Below, in pieces: positions 41,007 to 50,197 of a stretch of DNA of 62,332 nucleotides. A model generated the notes under the pieces. The model was given only the letters and a program-made list of their open reading frames with translations, did not search any database and was not told the DNA's origin. The translations under genes and the position numbers were made by a program. The stretch spans positions 1-62,332 of the forward strand of contig CAZZLN010000005.1 of assembly GCA_964654945.1 (NCBI GenBank), written 5' to 3'. This stretch comes from HGM11788 sp964654945 (GTDB lineage Bacteria; Bacillota; Clostridia; Lachnospirales; CAG-274). The stretch's first letter is position 1. Each line of letters starts with the position of its first letter.

Positions 41007-42947
41007 ATGAGTAAAAAAAAGTACTATCTTACTACTGCCATAGCATATACTTCAGGAAAGCCTCACATTGGCAATACCTATGAAATTGTTTTGGCAGACA
41101 GTATTGCAAGATTTAAAAGATTACAGGGTTATGAAGTGTTTTTTCAGACCGGTACTGATGAGCATGGTCAGAAAATTGAGGAAAAAGCTAAGGCTGCCAA
41201 AATTACTCCAAAGGAATTTGTAGACAATGTAGCCGGTGAAATAAAGAGAATTTGGGATTTAATGAACACATCTTATGATAAATTTATAAGAACAACAGAT
41301 GATTATCACGAAAAACAGGTTCAAAAAATATTTAAAAAGCTCTACGAGAAAGGAGATATTTATAAAAGTGAATATGAGGGCTTATACTGTACTCCTTGTG
41401 AGAGCTTTTGGACAGAAAGTCAGCTCGTAGACGGAAAGTGTCCTGACTGTGGCAGAGAGGTTAAAAAGGCAAAGGAGGAGGCTTATTTCTTAAAATTAAG
41501 CAAATATGCAGACAGACTTATTGAGCATATTAATACTCACCCTGAATTTATTCAGCCTGTTTCAAGAAAAAATGAGATGATGAATAACTTCCTTTTGCCG
41601 GGACTTCAGGATTTATGTGTATCAAGAACTTCTTTTAAGTGGGGTATACCTGTAGATTTTGATGATAAGCATGTTGTATATGTATGGCTTGATGCTTTAA
41701 CAAACTATATAACAGGTGTCGGCTATGACTGTGACGGAAACAATACGGATTTATTTAATAAAATGTGGCCTGCTGACTTACATCTGATTGGAAAGGATAT
41801 TATCCGTTTTCATACTATTTATTGGCCTATTATTCTTATGGCTCTTGATTTGCCATTGCCAAAACAGGTATTTGGACACCCTTGGCTTTTAAGAGGAGAG
41901 GGTAAAATGAGCAAGTCAAAGGGTAATGTGCTTTATGCAGATACTCTTGTAGATTTTTTTGGAGTAGATGCTGTAAGATATTTTGTACTTCACGAAATGC
42001 CTTTTGAAAATGATGGCATTATAACTTGGGAATTAATGATTGAAAGAATGAATTCTGATCTTGCAAATGTTCTTGGAAATCTTGTAAACAGAACTATTTC
42101 TATGAGCAATAAATATTTTGGGGGAATTGTTAAATCAACAGGTGTAACAGATGATGTTGATTCTGATTTAAAATCTGTTGTTACATCTGCTAAGGCTAAG
42201 ATTGATGAAAAGATGGATAAGCTTAGAGTTTCAGACAGCATAAGTGAAATATTTGCATTGTTTAAAAGATGCAACAAGTATGTTGATGAAACAGAGCCTT
42301 GGGTACTTGCAAAAGATGAGGCTAAAAAAGACAGACTCTCAGAGGTGTTATATAATCTTGTGGAAAGCATTACAATCGGTGCTTCACTTCTTGAACCGTT
42401 TATGCCTGAAACTTCTGAAAAAATATTAAAGCAGCTTAATGCTGAAAAGAGAGATTTTGACAGTCTTGACAAATTCGGCTTATATCCAAAGGGAAACAAG
42501 GTTGCTGAAAAGCCTGAAATTCTTTTTGCAAGACTTGACCCTAAAGAAACTATGGAAAAAGTTGAAGCTATGCTTGAAAAAGAAAGCAAAGAAGCTGAAA
42601 AGCCTGCTGAGGCTGAAAAGGAATATATTACAATTGATGATTTCTGTAAAGTTGAAATGAAAATCGGTGAAATTCTTGAATGTGAAAAAATTCCTGAATC
42701 CAATAAGCTTTTAAAATCAACTGTAAAAATAGGCGATGAAACAAGAACTATTCTTTCAGGCATTGCAAAATATTTTACTCCTGAACAGATGGTAGGTAAA
42801 AAAGTAGTGGTATGCACTAATTTAGCACCTAGAAAAATGCTCAAGGGAAAATACACAAGTGAGGGTATGATATTGGCTGCTGAAGATAAAGACGGTAACC
42901 TTGATTTGTTAAGCGCTGATGTTAAAAACGGTGCAGAAGTAGGCTAA
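41007..42947 (+). CDS. metG: Methionyl-tRNA synthetase
   Basis: Charges tRNA-Met. 646 residues from the ATG at 41007 (AAAGGAG upstream); the in-frame extension to 40959 runs into the T-box terminator. HIGH-type motif KPHIGNTYE near 18, zinc site CTPCESFW / CPDCGRE, KMSKS in GKMSKSKGN near 310, and a C-terminal tRNA-binding domain (from about 540, DDFCKVEMKIGEILECEKIP). Class I enzyme, cytosolic. Confidence 0.97.
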   Translation: MSKKKYYLTTAIAYTSGKPHIGNTYEIVLADSIARFKRLQGYEVFFQTGTDEHGQKIEEKAKAAKITPKEFVDNVAGEIKRIWDLMNTSYDKFIRTTDDYHEKQVQKIFKKLYEKGDIYKSEYEGLYCTPCESFWTESQLVDGKCPDCGREVKKAKEEAYFLKLSKYADRLIEHINTHPEFIQPVSRKNEMMNNFLLPGLQDLCVSRTSFKWGIPVDFDDKHVVYVWLDALTNYITGVGYDCDGNNTDLFNKMWPADLHLIGKDIIRFHTIYWPIILMALDLPLPKQVFGHPWLLRGEGKMSKSKGNVLYADTLVDFFGVDAVRYFVLHEMPFENDGIITWELMIERMNSDLANVLGNLVNRTISMSNKYFGGIVKSTGVTDDVDSDLKSVVTSAKAKIDEKMDKLRVSDSISEIFALFKRCNKYVDETEPWVLAKDEAKKDRLSEVLYNLVESITIGASLLEPFMPETSEKILKQLNAEKRDFDSLDKFGLYPKGNKVAEKPEILFARLDPKETMEKVEAMLEKESKEAEKPAEAEKEYITIDDFCKVEMKIGEILECEKIPESNKLLKSTVKIGDETRTILSGIAKYFTPEQMVGKKVVVCTNLAPRKMLKGKYTSEGMILAAEDKDGNLDLLSADVKNGAEVG

Positions 42948-42957
42948 GGTGAAGGCT

Positions 42958-43734
42958 ATGATGATATTTGATACTCATGCACATTATGACGATGAAATTT
43001 TTAATGAAGACAGATACTCTTTAATAGAAGAAATGCATCAAAACGGTATATGCAACATTATTAACGTAGGTGCAGATATGGCAAGCTCAAAAGCAAGTAT
43101 TGAGCTTGCGGAAAAATATGATTTTATTTATGCAGCTGTAGGGGTTCATCCTCATGATGCTGACAATATGACCGATAAGGATATAGAAATTTTAGCTGAT
43201 TATGCAAATTTAACAAAAGTTGTTGCAATAGGAGAAATCGGACTTGATTATCACTATGATTTATCTTCAAGGGATAATCAGAAATACTGGTTTGAAAAGC
43301 AGCTCAAATTGGCTCACAGACTTGATTTGCCGGTTATTATACATTCTCGTGAAGCAACACAGGAAACCTTTGATATTATTAAAAAAAGCAATGTTAGAAA
43401 AGGTGTAATTCATGCTTTTTCAGGCTCTTTGGAGTTTGCAAAGCTTTATACTGAAATGGGATTTTATATTGGTGTAGGCGGTGTTGTTACCTTTAAAAAC
43501 GCTAAAAAACTTGTGGAAGTGGTAAAAAATATTGATTTGAACAAAATACTTTTGGAAACAGATGCACCATATTTATCTCCGGTACCTGTCAGAGGGACTA
43601 GAAATAATTCACAAAATATTAGATATGTAGCTGAAAAAATTGGAGATATTAAACAAATTTCACCCGAAATTGTGGTTGAAAAAACTCGAGAAAATGCTAA
43701 TGTCGTATTTTGTAATAAAAAAAGTGTTGCATAA
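42958..43734 (+). CDS. TatD-family metal-dependent deoxyribonuclease
   Basis: 258 residues. TIM-barrel amidohydrolase fold: DTHAHYDDE near the start (metal His), GEIGLDYHYD, IIHSREA, GVIHAFSGS and LETDAPYLSP. The usual position beside metG suggests coupled expression. AAGGTG precedes a pair of ATGs (42958 and 42961) and a GTG at 42949; 42958 has the best spacing. Activity in this subgroup is 3'-5' DNA or RNA trimming in related proteins. Confidence 0.92.
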   Translation: MMIFDTHAHYDDEIFNEDRYSLIEEMHQNGICNIINVGADMASSKASIELAEKYDFIYAAVGVHPHDADNMTDKDIEILADYANLTKVVAIGEIGLDYHYDLSSRDNQKYWFEKQLKLAHRLDLPVIIHSREATQETFDIIKKSNVRKGVIHAFSGSLEFAKLYTEMGFYIGVGGVVTFKNAKKLVEVVKNIDLNKILLETDAPYLSPVPVRGTRNNSQNIRYVAEKIGDIKQISPEIVVEKTRENANVVFCNKKSVA

Positions 43735-43880
43735 TTATTACAAATGTGTTAAGATAGTCACTGTAAGATGAAACAGGGAATCAATCTTCATTGGGATTGA
43801 TTCCCACAAATTGCGATTTTTTAAAGATATTGTTTATTTTTTATCAATAATTTTGGTTAAAATCGTTTGTAATGAAAATG

Positions 43881-43941
43881 GGATTAAAATTTGGGAGAAT
43901 TTTTAATCCGAATAATTTGTAACATTTGGGAGAATTGTTAC
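43881..43941 (+). promoter_or_regulatory. Two leader hairpins with identical 11-nt loops
   Basis: Hairpin 1: GGATTAAAA (43881-43889), loop TTTGGGAGAAT, TTTTAATCC (43901-43909). Hairpin 2: GTAACA (43919-43924), the same loop, TGTTAC (43936-43941). Stems differ but both pair fully. The second ends about 20 nt before the AAGGGAGGA ribosome binding site. It suggests a protein- or ligand-binding leader RNA, or paired DNA sites. Function unknown. Confidence 0.6.
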
Positions 43942-43975
43942 GAAATTATTTCGTTTTCTAAGGGAGGATATTACA

Positions 43976-44731
43976 ATGACTAAAAAATTTAATTTAATCG
44001 GTCTTGCGGTAGTAACGGCATCTATGATGTTTAGCACTGTTTCCGCTGAGGCTGCTGAAGTATCTGCACTTACGGGCAACTCACAGGGATACTTCGAATC
44101 AACTGAAAGAAAAGTTGCCAACTATTTACAAAGTAATGATGTAACTGCTGATGAGGAGGTTAGCGTTACAGAAGAAGAAATACCTTTTGAAACTGCTTAT
44201 GTAGGAAGTGATTCCCTTTACGTTGGTGAAGAAGTTACAACTCAGGAGGGTGTAAATGGTGTTAAAAAGATAACAACTACTAATAAGATTGTTGACGGAA
44301 AGGTTACTGACGTATCAATTTCAGAAGAAATTGTCAGTGAACCTGTAAATGAAATTGTTAAGATTGGTACAAAAGAAAAGCCGGCAGTAGAAGAGGCTCC
44401 TGTATTAGGGCAGACTCCTACAGGTCTTAACTACAGCAGGGTTCTTACTATTGATGCTACTGCTTACTGTCCATGTTCAAAATGCTGCGGCAAGTGGTCA
44501 AATGGCGTTACTGCAACAGGTTTAAGAGCAGGCTATGGTGTGGCAGCAGTAGACCCTAGAGTTATTCCTTTAGGCACTAAGCTTTATGTTGAAGGTTATG
44601 GTTACTGCGTAGCCGGTGATACAGGCGGTGCAATTAAAGGCAACAGAATTGACTTATGTTATGAATCACATTCTGCAGCTTTAGCTTCAGGCTTTGGACA
44701 TAAAGCAACTAAGGTTTATGTTCTTAACTGA
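43976..44731 (+). CDS. Secreted G5/3D-domain cell-wall protein
   Basis: 251 residues. Signal peptide about 1-25. A G5-like domain at about 75-140 (GEEVTTQEGVNGVKKITTTNKIVDG) is followed by a 3D domain at about 157-250 (IDATAYCPCSKCCGKWSNG, GVAAVDPRVIPLGTKLYVEGYG, AGDTGGAIKGNRIDLC), with the Asp residues of an MltA-like lytic transglycosylase. It resembles YuiC/Rpf-type proteins that trim peptidoglycan during growth or germination. AAGGGAGGATATTACA precedes the ATG. The leader hairpins at 43881-43941 probably regulate it. Confidence 0.88.
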   Translation: MTKKFNLIGLAVVTASMMFSTVSAEAAEVSALTGNSQGYFESTERKVANYLQSNDVTADEEVSVTEEEIPFETAYVGSDSLYVGEEVTTQEGVNGVKKITTTNKIVDGKVTDVSISEEIVSEPVNEIVKIGTKEKPAVEEAPVLGQTPTGLNYSRVLTIDATAYCPCSKCCGKWSNGVTATGLRAGYGVAAVDPRVIPLGTKLYVEGYGYCVAGDTGGAIKGNRIDLCYESHSAALASGFGHKATKVYVLN

Positions 44732-44760
44732 TTTAATAAAATTTAATAAAAAATTAACAA

Positions 44761-44796
44761 AAAAGAGGTAAATTTTTGATAATTTATCTCTTTTCT
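44761..44796 (+). terminator. Terminator after the 3D protein gene
   Basis: 14-bp stem AAAAGAGGTAAATT / AATTTATCTCTTTT, short loop, modest T-tail. Confidence 0.7.
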
Positions 44797-44798
44797 TA

Positions 44799-44827
44799 TT
44801 GCAAAATTAATTTTGATATGTTAAAAT
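44799..44827 (+). promoter_or_regulatory. Promoter of the GH105 gene
   Basis: TTGCAA, 17 bp, TAAAAT, with GAGGAGG before the start. Confidence 0.6.
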
Positions 44828-44894
44828 ATATATAAATAAATTATAAAAATGTTTATGAAAAGACATTTCTTATAAAAGAGGAGGTATATTTTTT

Positions 44895-46052
44895 ATGGAA
44901 AGAATTTTAGACAAGTATATTGATCAGCTTCTTGAAAAGAGTACTCCACAGGCTCCTATCTGGAATATCGAGAAGATTAAGAGCGGTGAACCATCTACTT
45001 GGAACTATATTGACGGCTGTATGATTAAGGCTATTCTTGACCTTTATGCTATTAAGGGTGATGAAAAGTTCTTAAAGTTTGCTGATGAATTTATCGACTA
45101 CTTTGTTCAGGACGACGGAAGTATTACTTCTTATGATCCTGCTGAATTAAATATTGATAATGTAAATGCAGGCAAGACTTTATTTGAACTTTATAAATTA
45201 ACAGGTAAGGAAAAATACAGAAAGGCTATTGAAACTATCTATACTCAGGTTAAAAATCAGCCTAGAACTAAAGAAGGCAATTTCTGGCATAAGCTTATTT
45301 ATCCTTATCAGGTTTGGCTTGACGGTACATATATGGGTCAGCCTTTCTATATGCAGTATGAAGTTGAATATAACAACTGTGAAAACTGTATGGACAGCTT
45401 TAACCAGCTTATGAATGTTTATAAAATTTTAAGAGATAAAAAGACAGGTCTTTATTATCATGGTTACGACAGCAGCAGATTATCTTTCTGGTGTGATAAA
45501 GAAACCGGTCTTTCAAAGAACTTCTGGTTAAGAGCTTTAGGCTGGTATTCTATGGCTCTTGTTGATACTATTTCTGTTATGCCTGATGATATGGAAGAAC
45601 AAAAGGCTCAGCTTGCCTCTAACTATAAGGAATTAATTGACTCTATGTTAAAATTCCAAGACGAAAGCGGTATGTGGTATCAGGTTGTTGATAAGGCCGG
45701 TGCAGTTGATAAATTTGGCAGAAAGAACTATCTTGAAACAAGCGGAAGTGCAATATTTGCTTACTCAATTATGAAGGCTGTAAGAATGGGAATTCTTGAT
45801 GAAAGCTACTTCCAGTATGGTGAAAAGGCATTCCATGGTGTTTGCGATAAGTACCTTTCAGAAAAAGACGGAGAGCTTCAGCTTGACGGTATCTGTCTTG
45901 TAGCAGGTCTTGGACCACAGGGCAACACAAGACGTGACGGTAGTTTTGAATACTATATGGACGAACCTATTGTATCAAACGATGCTAAGGGTGTTGCTCC
46001 TCTTGTACTTGCTTATATCGAAATCCTTTATAAGGAACAGAATAATAAATAA
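44895..46052 (+). CDS. GH105 unsaturated rhamnogalacturonyl hydrolase
   Basis: Removes the unsaturated galacturonyl or glucuronyl end left by polysaccharide lyases. 385 residues, an (alpha/alpha)6 barrel of repeated Trp/Tyr helices. Asp143 in YQVWLDGTYMGQPF lies at the position of the catalytic Asp143 of Bacillus YteR. No signal peptide, so it works on imported oligosaccharides in the cytosol. AGAGGAGGTAT precedes the ATG. No lyase or sugar transporter is adjacent, so the substrate source is unclear. The gene has more C-ending codons (AAC, TAC) than its neighbours, consistent with strong expression. Confidence 0.93.
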   Translation: MERILDKYIDQLLEKSTPQAPIWNIEKIKSGEPSTWNYIDGCMIKAILDLYAIKGDEKFLKFADEFIDYFVQDDGSITSYDPAELNIDNVNAGKTLFELYKLTGKEKYRKAIETIYTQVKNQPRTKEGNFWHKLIYPYQVWLDGTYMGQPFYMQYEVEYNNCENCMDSFNQLMNVYKILRDKKTGLYYHGYDSSRLSFWCDKETGLSKNFWLRALGWYSMALVDTISVMPDDMEEQKAQLASNYKELIDSMLKFQDESGMWYQVVDKAGAVDKFGRKNYLETSGSAIFAYSIMKAVRMGILDESYFQYGEKAFHGVCDKYLSEKDGELQLDGICLVAGLGPQGNTRRDGSFEYYMDEPIVSNDAKGVAPLVLAYIEILYKEQNNK

Positions 46053-46062
46053 ATTATTAATT

Positions 46063-46088
46063 AAAGGGGCATAAGCTGCCCCTTTTTT
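46063..46088 (+). terminator. Terminator after GH105
   Basis: AAAGGGGCA / TGCCCCTTT with a 5-nt loop, then T. Confidence 0.85.
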
Positions 46089-46124
46089 AAATCCTTTAAA
46101 TTTTTAGGATAATGGAGAAGGTTT

Positions 46125-47819
46125 ATGACAGAAAAATCAAAATATGTTCTTAAATGGCTTTATAAATATATTAAAGGACAACTTTGGTGGGTAGTATTTC
46201 TTTCTTTTATAACAGGTGCTATTTCACTTGGCTATATTCTTCTTGCACTGGTATCAAAAAAAATTCTTGATATTGCAACAGGAGATATAAATGGAAATAT
46301 GCTTATTGCAGTAGCAGAGGTTGTTGGTGTTATATTACTTCAAGGTGCATTAAATATTCTTTATTGCAATATAGTTATAAGAGCTATTGGAAAAATAAGT
46401 ATTAAAATTAAACAGGATCTTTTCTGCTCACTTATAGGCAAAAAGTGGACAGAGGTGAATGTGTTTCATTCAGGAGAAATTCTAAACCGCTTTACATCTG
46501 ATGTTGATGTTGTTGTAAGGGGTGTTGTAGACATTATTCCAAGTGCAATTTCTCTTGGTACAAGGCTTGTTGCAGGTATGTTTGTGCTTTTTGCCATAGA
46601 CTGGAGATTTACTCTTGCAGTTGTTGCTGTAGGGCTGGTTGTGTTTGTTGCAAGTAAAATTTACAGTAAGCATTTTAAATATCTCCATAAAGAAAATCAG
46701 AGGGCTAATGGTGTTGTAAATTCCTATATACAAGAATGTGTCGAAAACATTGTTGTTATAAAATCTTTTGCAAATTTTGGCGTTGTATCATCAAAGCTTA
46801 TGGATAAGCAGATGGCTTCTCTTAAAATAATGTATAAAAAACAGAGAATAAGCAATGTTGCAAATACTGCCGTATATATTCTTTTTACAGGCAGTTATTA
46901 TGCTGCTTTGGTATGGGGTGCAATTAACATAGGTATTGGTGTTTTGAGCTTTGGTACACTTACTGCATTTCTGCAGATTTTAGATCAGATTAAATCACCT
47001 ATGAAAGAAATAAGCGGTCTTGTGCCTGCATTTTATTCATCAATAGCATCTGCTGAAAGACTTATGGAGCTTGAAAATTTAGAGAATGAAAATGTTGTTG
47101 AATATAATGAATCAGCTAAAATGCTCTATTCAAAATTTAATTCAATAGTTTTTGACAATGTTTCATTTGCATATGAAAAAGAAACTGTTCTTGAAAACGC
47201 AAGTGCTGTTATTAACAAGGGTGAGCTTGTGGCAGTTGCAGGACCGTCAGGAATAGGCAAGTCAACAATGATGAAGCTTATTCTCGGACTTATAGAGCCT
47301 GATAAGGGAAATATATATATTGATACTAAAGATGGCAAAATACCCCTTGATGCAGGGTTAAGAAAGCTTTTTGCATACGTTCCTCAAGGCAATATGCTCC
47401 TTTCGGGAACAATAAGAGAAAATATAAGCTTTTGTTCTCCCGAAGCATCAACAGAGGATATTATAAGAGCTGCAAAGAACGCTATGGTGTGGGATTTTAT
47501 TAAAGAGCTGCCTAAAGGAATTGAAACAATGGTTGGTGAAAGAGGTCTGGGTCTTAGTGAAGGACAAATTCAGAGAATAGCTATTGCAAGAGCATTGCTT
47601 TGCGATGCACCTATACTGCTTTTTGATGAGGCGACTTCTGCCCTTGATGAAAAAACTGAAAGAAAGCTTATTGATAATTTAAAAAGGCTTAAAAACAAAA
47701 CCTGCATATTTATATCTCATAAACACAGAACTATTAAAATGTGCGACAGAATTATAAGTTTTAATAATAAAACCCTTTCAGAATGCAGTTTTGATGAGCT
47801 TTTTGAAAGCTGGAAATAA
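46125..47819 (+). CDS. ABC transporter, fused membrane and ATPase domains
   Basis: 564 residues: six membrane helices (about 20-310), then an ABC ATPase. Walker A GPSGIGKSTMM near 373, signature GLSEGQIQRIAIARALL, Walker B ILLFDEATSALD, H-loop FISHKHR. This is the exporter half-transporter type for lipids, peptides or drugs, working as a dimer. A Glu follows the Walker B Asp, so ATP hydrolysis is intact. It is alone between two terminators; the cargo is unknown. Confidence 0.9.
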   Translation: MTEKSKYVLKWLYKYIKGQLWWVVFLSFITGAISLGYILLALVSKKILDIATGDINGNMLIAVAEVVGVILLQGALNILYCNIVIRAIGKISIKIKQDLFCSLIGKKWTEVNVFHSGEILNRFTSDVDVVVRGVVDIIPSAISLGTRLVAGMFVLFAIDWRFTLAVVAVGLVVFVASKIYSKHFKYLHKENQRANGVVNSYIQECVENIVVIKSFANFGVVSSKLMDKQMASLKIMYKKQRISNVANTAVYILFTGSYYAALVWGAINIGIGVLSFGTLTAFLQILDQIKSPMKEISGLVPAFYSSIASAERLMELENLENENVVEYNESAKMLYSKFNSIVFDNVSFAYEKETVLENASAVINKGELVAVAGPSGIGKSTMMKLILGLIEPDKGNIYIDTKDGKIPLDAGLRKLFAYVPQGNMLLSGTIRENISFCSPEASTEDIIRAAKNAMVWDFIKELPKGIETMVGERGLGLSEGQIQRIAIARALLCDAPILLFDEATSALDEKTERKLIDNLKRLKNKTCIFISHKHRTIKMCDRIISFNNKTLSECSFDELFESWK

Positions 47820-47824
47820 TTTTT

Positions 47825-47857
47825 AAGATGTCAAGAAAAAATACTTGACATCTTTTG
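47825..47857 (+). terminator. Terminator after the ABC exporter
   Basis: AAGATGTCAAG / CTTGACATCTT with an A-rich loop and a T-run. Its right arm includes the -35 box of the next promoter. Confidence 0.8.
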
Positions 47858-47873
47858 CTTTGTGTGATATTAT
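47845..47873 (+). promoter_or_regulatory. Promoter of ylxM-ffh, overlapping the terminator
   Basis: TTGACA (47845-47850), 17 bp, TATTAT (47868-47873). Confidence 0.65.
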
Positions 47874-47920
47874 AATCAAGATTGTTGTGTAAAGTAAAAA
47901 TACTTGAAAGGGTAATTGTT

Positions 47921-48250
47921 ATGGACAAGATTTATTATTTAACTCTTTTGTTTGATTTTTACGGAGAGCTTCTTACTGAAAAGCAGAAATCTGTCATTGA
48001 TTTATATTACTTCAATGATTTTTCTCTTAATGAAATTGCAGAAGAACATAATATTACACGACAGGCAGTCCTTGATATGATTAAGAGAACAGAAAAGCTC
48101 TTAAATCAATACGAAAGTAAGCTTATGCTTGTTGAAAGATACATTGACAGAAAAAGTAAAATAAAAAATATACTTTCTCTTATAGACAAAGCCAATGATG
48201 ATGGCAGATTATCACAAATCAGAAATATGATTGAAGAAATTTTGAGCTAG
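47921..48250 (+). CDS. ylxM: YlxM (UPF0122), SRP-associated helix-turn-helix protein
   Basis: 109 residues from the ATG at 47921 (AAAGGGT upstream). A sigma-70-region-4-like helix-turn-helix: LTEKQKSVIDLYYFNDFSLNEIAEEHNITRQAV. In Firmicutes it is encoded just before ffh and is reported to stimulate the SRP GTPase cycle (streptococci). Ten nucleotides separate it from ffh here. Confidence 0.93.
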   Translation: MDKIYYLTLLFDFYGELLTEKQKSVIDLYYFNDFSLNEIAEEHNITRQAVLDMIKRTEKLLNQYESKLMLVERYIDRKSKIKNILSLIDKANDDGRLSQIRNMIEEILS

Positions 48251-48260
48251 GAGTGATAAT

Positions 48261-49595
48261 ATGGCTTTTGAAAGCTTATCAAATAAGCTTCAGGAGGTTT
48301 TCAAACAGCTTAAAGGTAAGGGCAAGCTTACGGAAAAGGACGTAAAGGCTGCTCTTAGAGAGGTTAAGCTGGCACTTCTTGAAGCAGATGTAAACTTTAA
48401 AATAGTTAAAGAATTTGTAAATAAAGTAAGTGAAAAGGCAGTTGGAAATGATGTTCTTGAAGGACTTAACCCGGGACAGCAGGTAGTCAAAATTGTTAAT
48501 GATGAGCTTGTTGCTCTTATGGGAAGCACTCAGTCAAAGCTGACTTTCAGCTCAAAACCACCGACAGTTTATATGATGGTAGGTTTACAGGGCGCAGGTA
48601 AAACAACTACTGCAGGAAAGCTTGCAGGGCAGCTTAGAAAGCAGGGCAAAAAGCCTTTGCTTGCAGCCTGCGATGTTTATAGACCTGCTGCTATAAAACA
48701 GCTTCAGGTTGTAGGCTCAACTTACAATATTCCTGTTTTTGAAATGGGGCAGGGAAATCCTGTTGATATTTCAAAAGAAGCTGTTAAATATGCTGTAAGC
48801 AATAATAATGATGTTGTTATTATAGATACTGCCGGACGTCTTCATATTAACGAAGAACTTATGGCGGAGCTTGATAATATTAAAAATCAGGTTCATCCAC
48901 AGGAAATTCTTCTTGTTATAGATGCTATGACAGGTCAGGACGCAGTAAATGTGGCACAGACATTTAATGATAAATTAGGTGTTGACGGTGTTATAATCAC
49001 TAAAATGGACGGTGACACAAGAGGCGGTGCTGCTCTTTCAGTGCGTTCTGTTACAGGAAAACCGATAAAATATGTCGGTATGGGTGAAAAAATGGAGGAC
49101 TTAGAGCCTTTTTATCCGGACAGAATGGCATCCAGAATTCTTGGTATGGGCGATGTTTTAAGCCTTATCGAAAAGGCACAGCAGGCGTATGATGAAAATC
49201 AGGCAAGGGAACTTGAAAAGAAAATGAGAACTCAGGATTTTAATCTTGAGGACTTTATGTCACAGCTTCAGCAGATTAAGAAAATGGGACCCCTTAAAGA
49301 CCTTATGAAAATGATTCCGGGTGTAGGTTCAAAGATTAATCTTGATGATGTGAATATTGACGATAATGCAACAAAGCATATTGAAGCAATTATTCAGTCA
49401 ATGACACCTGAAGAAAGACGTGACCCTGATATTTTAAACGGGTCAAGAAAAAAAAGAATTGCCAAAGGCTCAGGACGCACTATTCAGGAAATCAACAAGC
49501 TTTTAAAACAGTTTGAGGATATGAAGAAGATGATGAAAATGGTGACCGGAATGCAAAAAGGCAATAAGGGCAGATTTAAAATGCCTTTTTTCTAA
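48261..49595 (+). CDS. ffh: Signal recognition particle protein Ffh
   Basis: Binds signal sequences and the SRP RNA, and targets ribosomes to FtsY and SecYEG. 444 residues: N domain 1-85, G domain with GLQGAGKTTT near 108-117, DTAGR, TKMDGDTRGG, then a Met-rich M domain (about 310-444) ending in KMMKMVTGMQKG. Full length. The SRP RNA gene is not in the window. Confidence 0.97.
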   Translation: MAFESLSNKLQEVFKQLKGKGKLTEKDVKAALREVKLALLEADVNFKIVKEFVNKVSEKAVGNDVLEGLNPGQQVVKIVNDELVALMGSTQSKLTFSSKPPTVYMMVGLQGAGKTTTAGKLAGQLRKQGKKPLLAACDVYRPAAIKQLQVVGSTYNIPVFEMGQGNPVDISKEAVKYAVSNNNDVVIIDTAGRLHINEELMAELDNIKNQVHPQEILLVIDAMTGQDAVNVAQTFNDKLGVDGVIITKMDGDTRGGAALSVRSVTGKPIKYVGMGEKMEDLEPFYPDRMASRILGMGDVLSLIEKAQQAYDENQARELEKKMRTQDFNLEDFMSQLQQIKKMGPLKDLMKMIPGVGSKINLDDVNIDDNATKHIEAIIQSMTPEERRDPDILNGSRKKRIAKGSGRTIQEINKLLKQFEDMKKMMKMVTGMQKGNKGRFKMPFF

Positions 49596-49658
49596 AAGCT
49601 TATTATCCTATTTATATAGGTTAATATATGTTCAACAAAATCAAGGAGGTGAATTAAA

Positions 49659-49904
49659 ATGGTAAAAATCAGATTAAAAAGACTTGGAGCTAAGAAATCT
49701 CCTTTCTATAGAATAGTAGTTGCTGATTCAAAAACTCAGAGAAACGGTAAGACTATCGCTGAGTTAGGTTATTACAATCCATGTAAGGAACCAAATGAAT
49801 TAAAGGTTAATGTTGAAGAGGCTAAGAAGTGGTTATCTAACGGTGCTCAGCCTACTGATACAGCTAAGGCTTTATTAAAGAGAGCCGGCGTTATTGAAGC
49901 TTAA
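49659..49904 (+). CDS. rpsP: 30S ribosomal protein S16
   Basis: 81 residues, typical bS16 opening VKIRLKRLGAKKSPFYRIVV. A very strong AAGGAGGTGAATTAAA ribosome binding site precedes the ATG. A 63-nt gap separates it from ffh. Confidence 0.98.
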   Translation: MVKIRLKRLGAKKSPFYRIVVADSKTQRNGKTIAELGYYNPCKEPNELKVNVEEAKKWLSNGAQPTDTAKALLKRAGVIEA

Positions 49905-49922
49905 TAGCGTGGAGGTATAGCC

Positions 49923-50150
49923 ATGAAAGAATTGTTAATAATTATAGCTAAAAATCTTGTTGACAAGCCGGAAGAAGTATCTGTTAATGAAAGAATGGAC
50001 GAAGATGTTCTTGTTCTTGAACTTACAGTTGCTCAGGATGACATTGGCAAGGTTATAGGCAAGCAAGGTAGAATTGCCAAGGCAATCCGTACCTTCATAA
50101 AGTCTGCTGCTGCCAGAGAAAATAAAAAGGTAGTAGTTAAAATTATGTAA
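49923..50150 (+). CDS. khpA: KH-domain RNA-binding protein KhpA
   Basis: 75 residues, a single KH domain with the GxxG loop in KVIGKQGRIAKAIR. In other Firmicutes it pairs with KhpB/Jag to bind many RNAs and affects cell elongation and division. Between rpsP and rimM as usual. Confidence 0.95.
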   Translation: MKELLIIIAKNLVDKPEEVSVNERMDEDVLVLELTVAQDDIGKVIGKQGRIAKAIRTFIKSAAARENKKVVVKIM

Positions 50151-50153
50151 TTA

Positions 50154-50184
50154 AAAGGGTGTTGTTTTCAACACCCTTTAATTT
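50154..50184 (+). terminator. Terminator within the rpsP-trmD cluster
   Basis: AAAGGGTGTTG / CAACACCCTTT then AATTTT. It lies between khpA and rimM and may reduce expression of the RNA-modification genes relative to rpsP. Confidence 0.8.
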
Positions 50185-50197
50185 TACGAGGTGAAAT

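Noticed and set aside
43782..43811. Terminator after tatD (GGGAATCAAT/ATTGATTCCC)
   Set aside because: The stem is good but no T-run follows directly, so I did not list it as a terminator; it may still be one.
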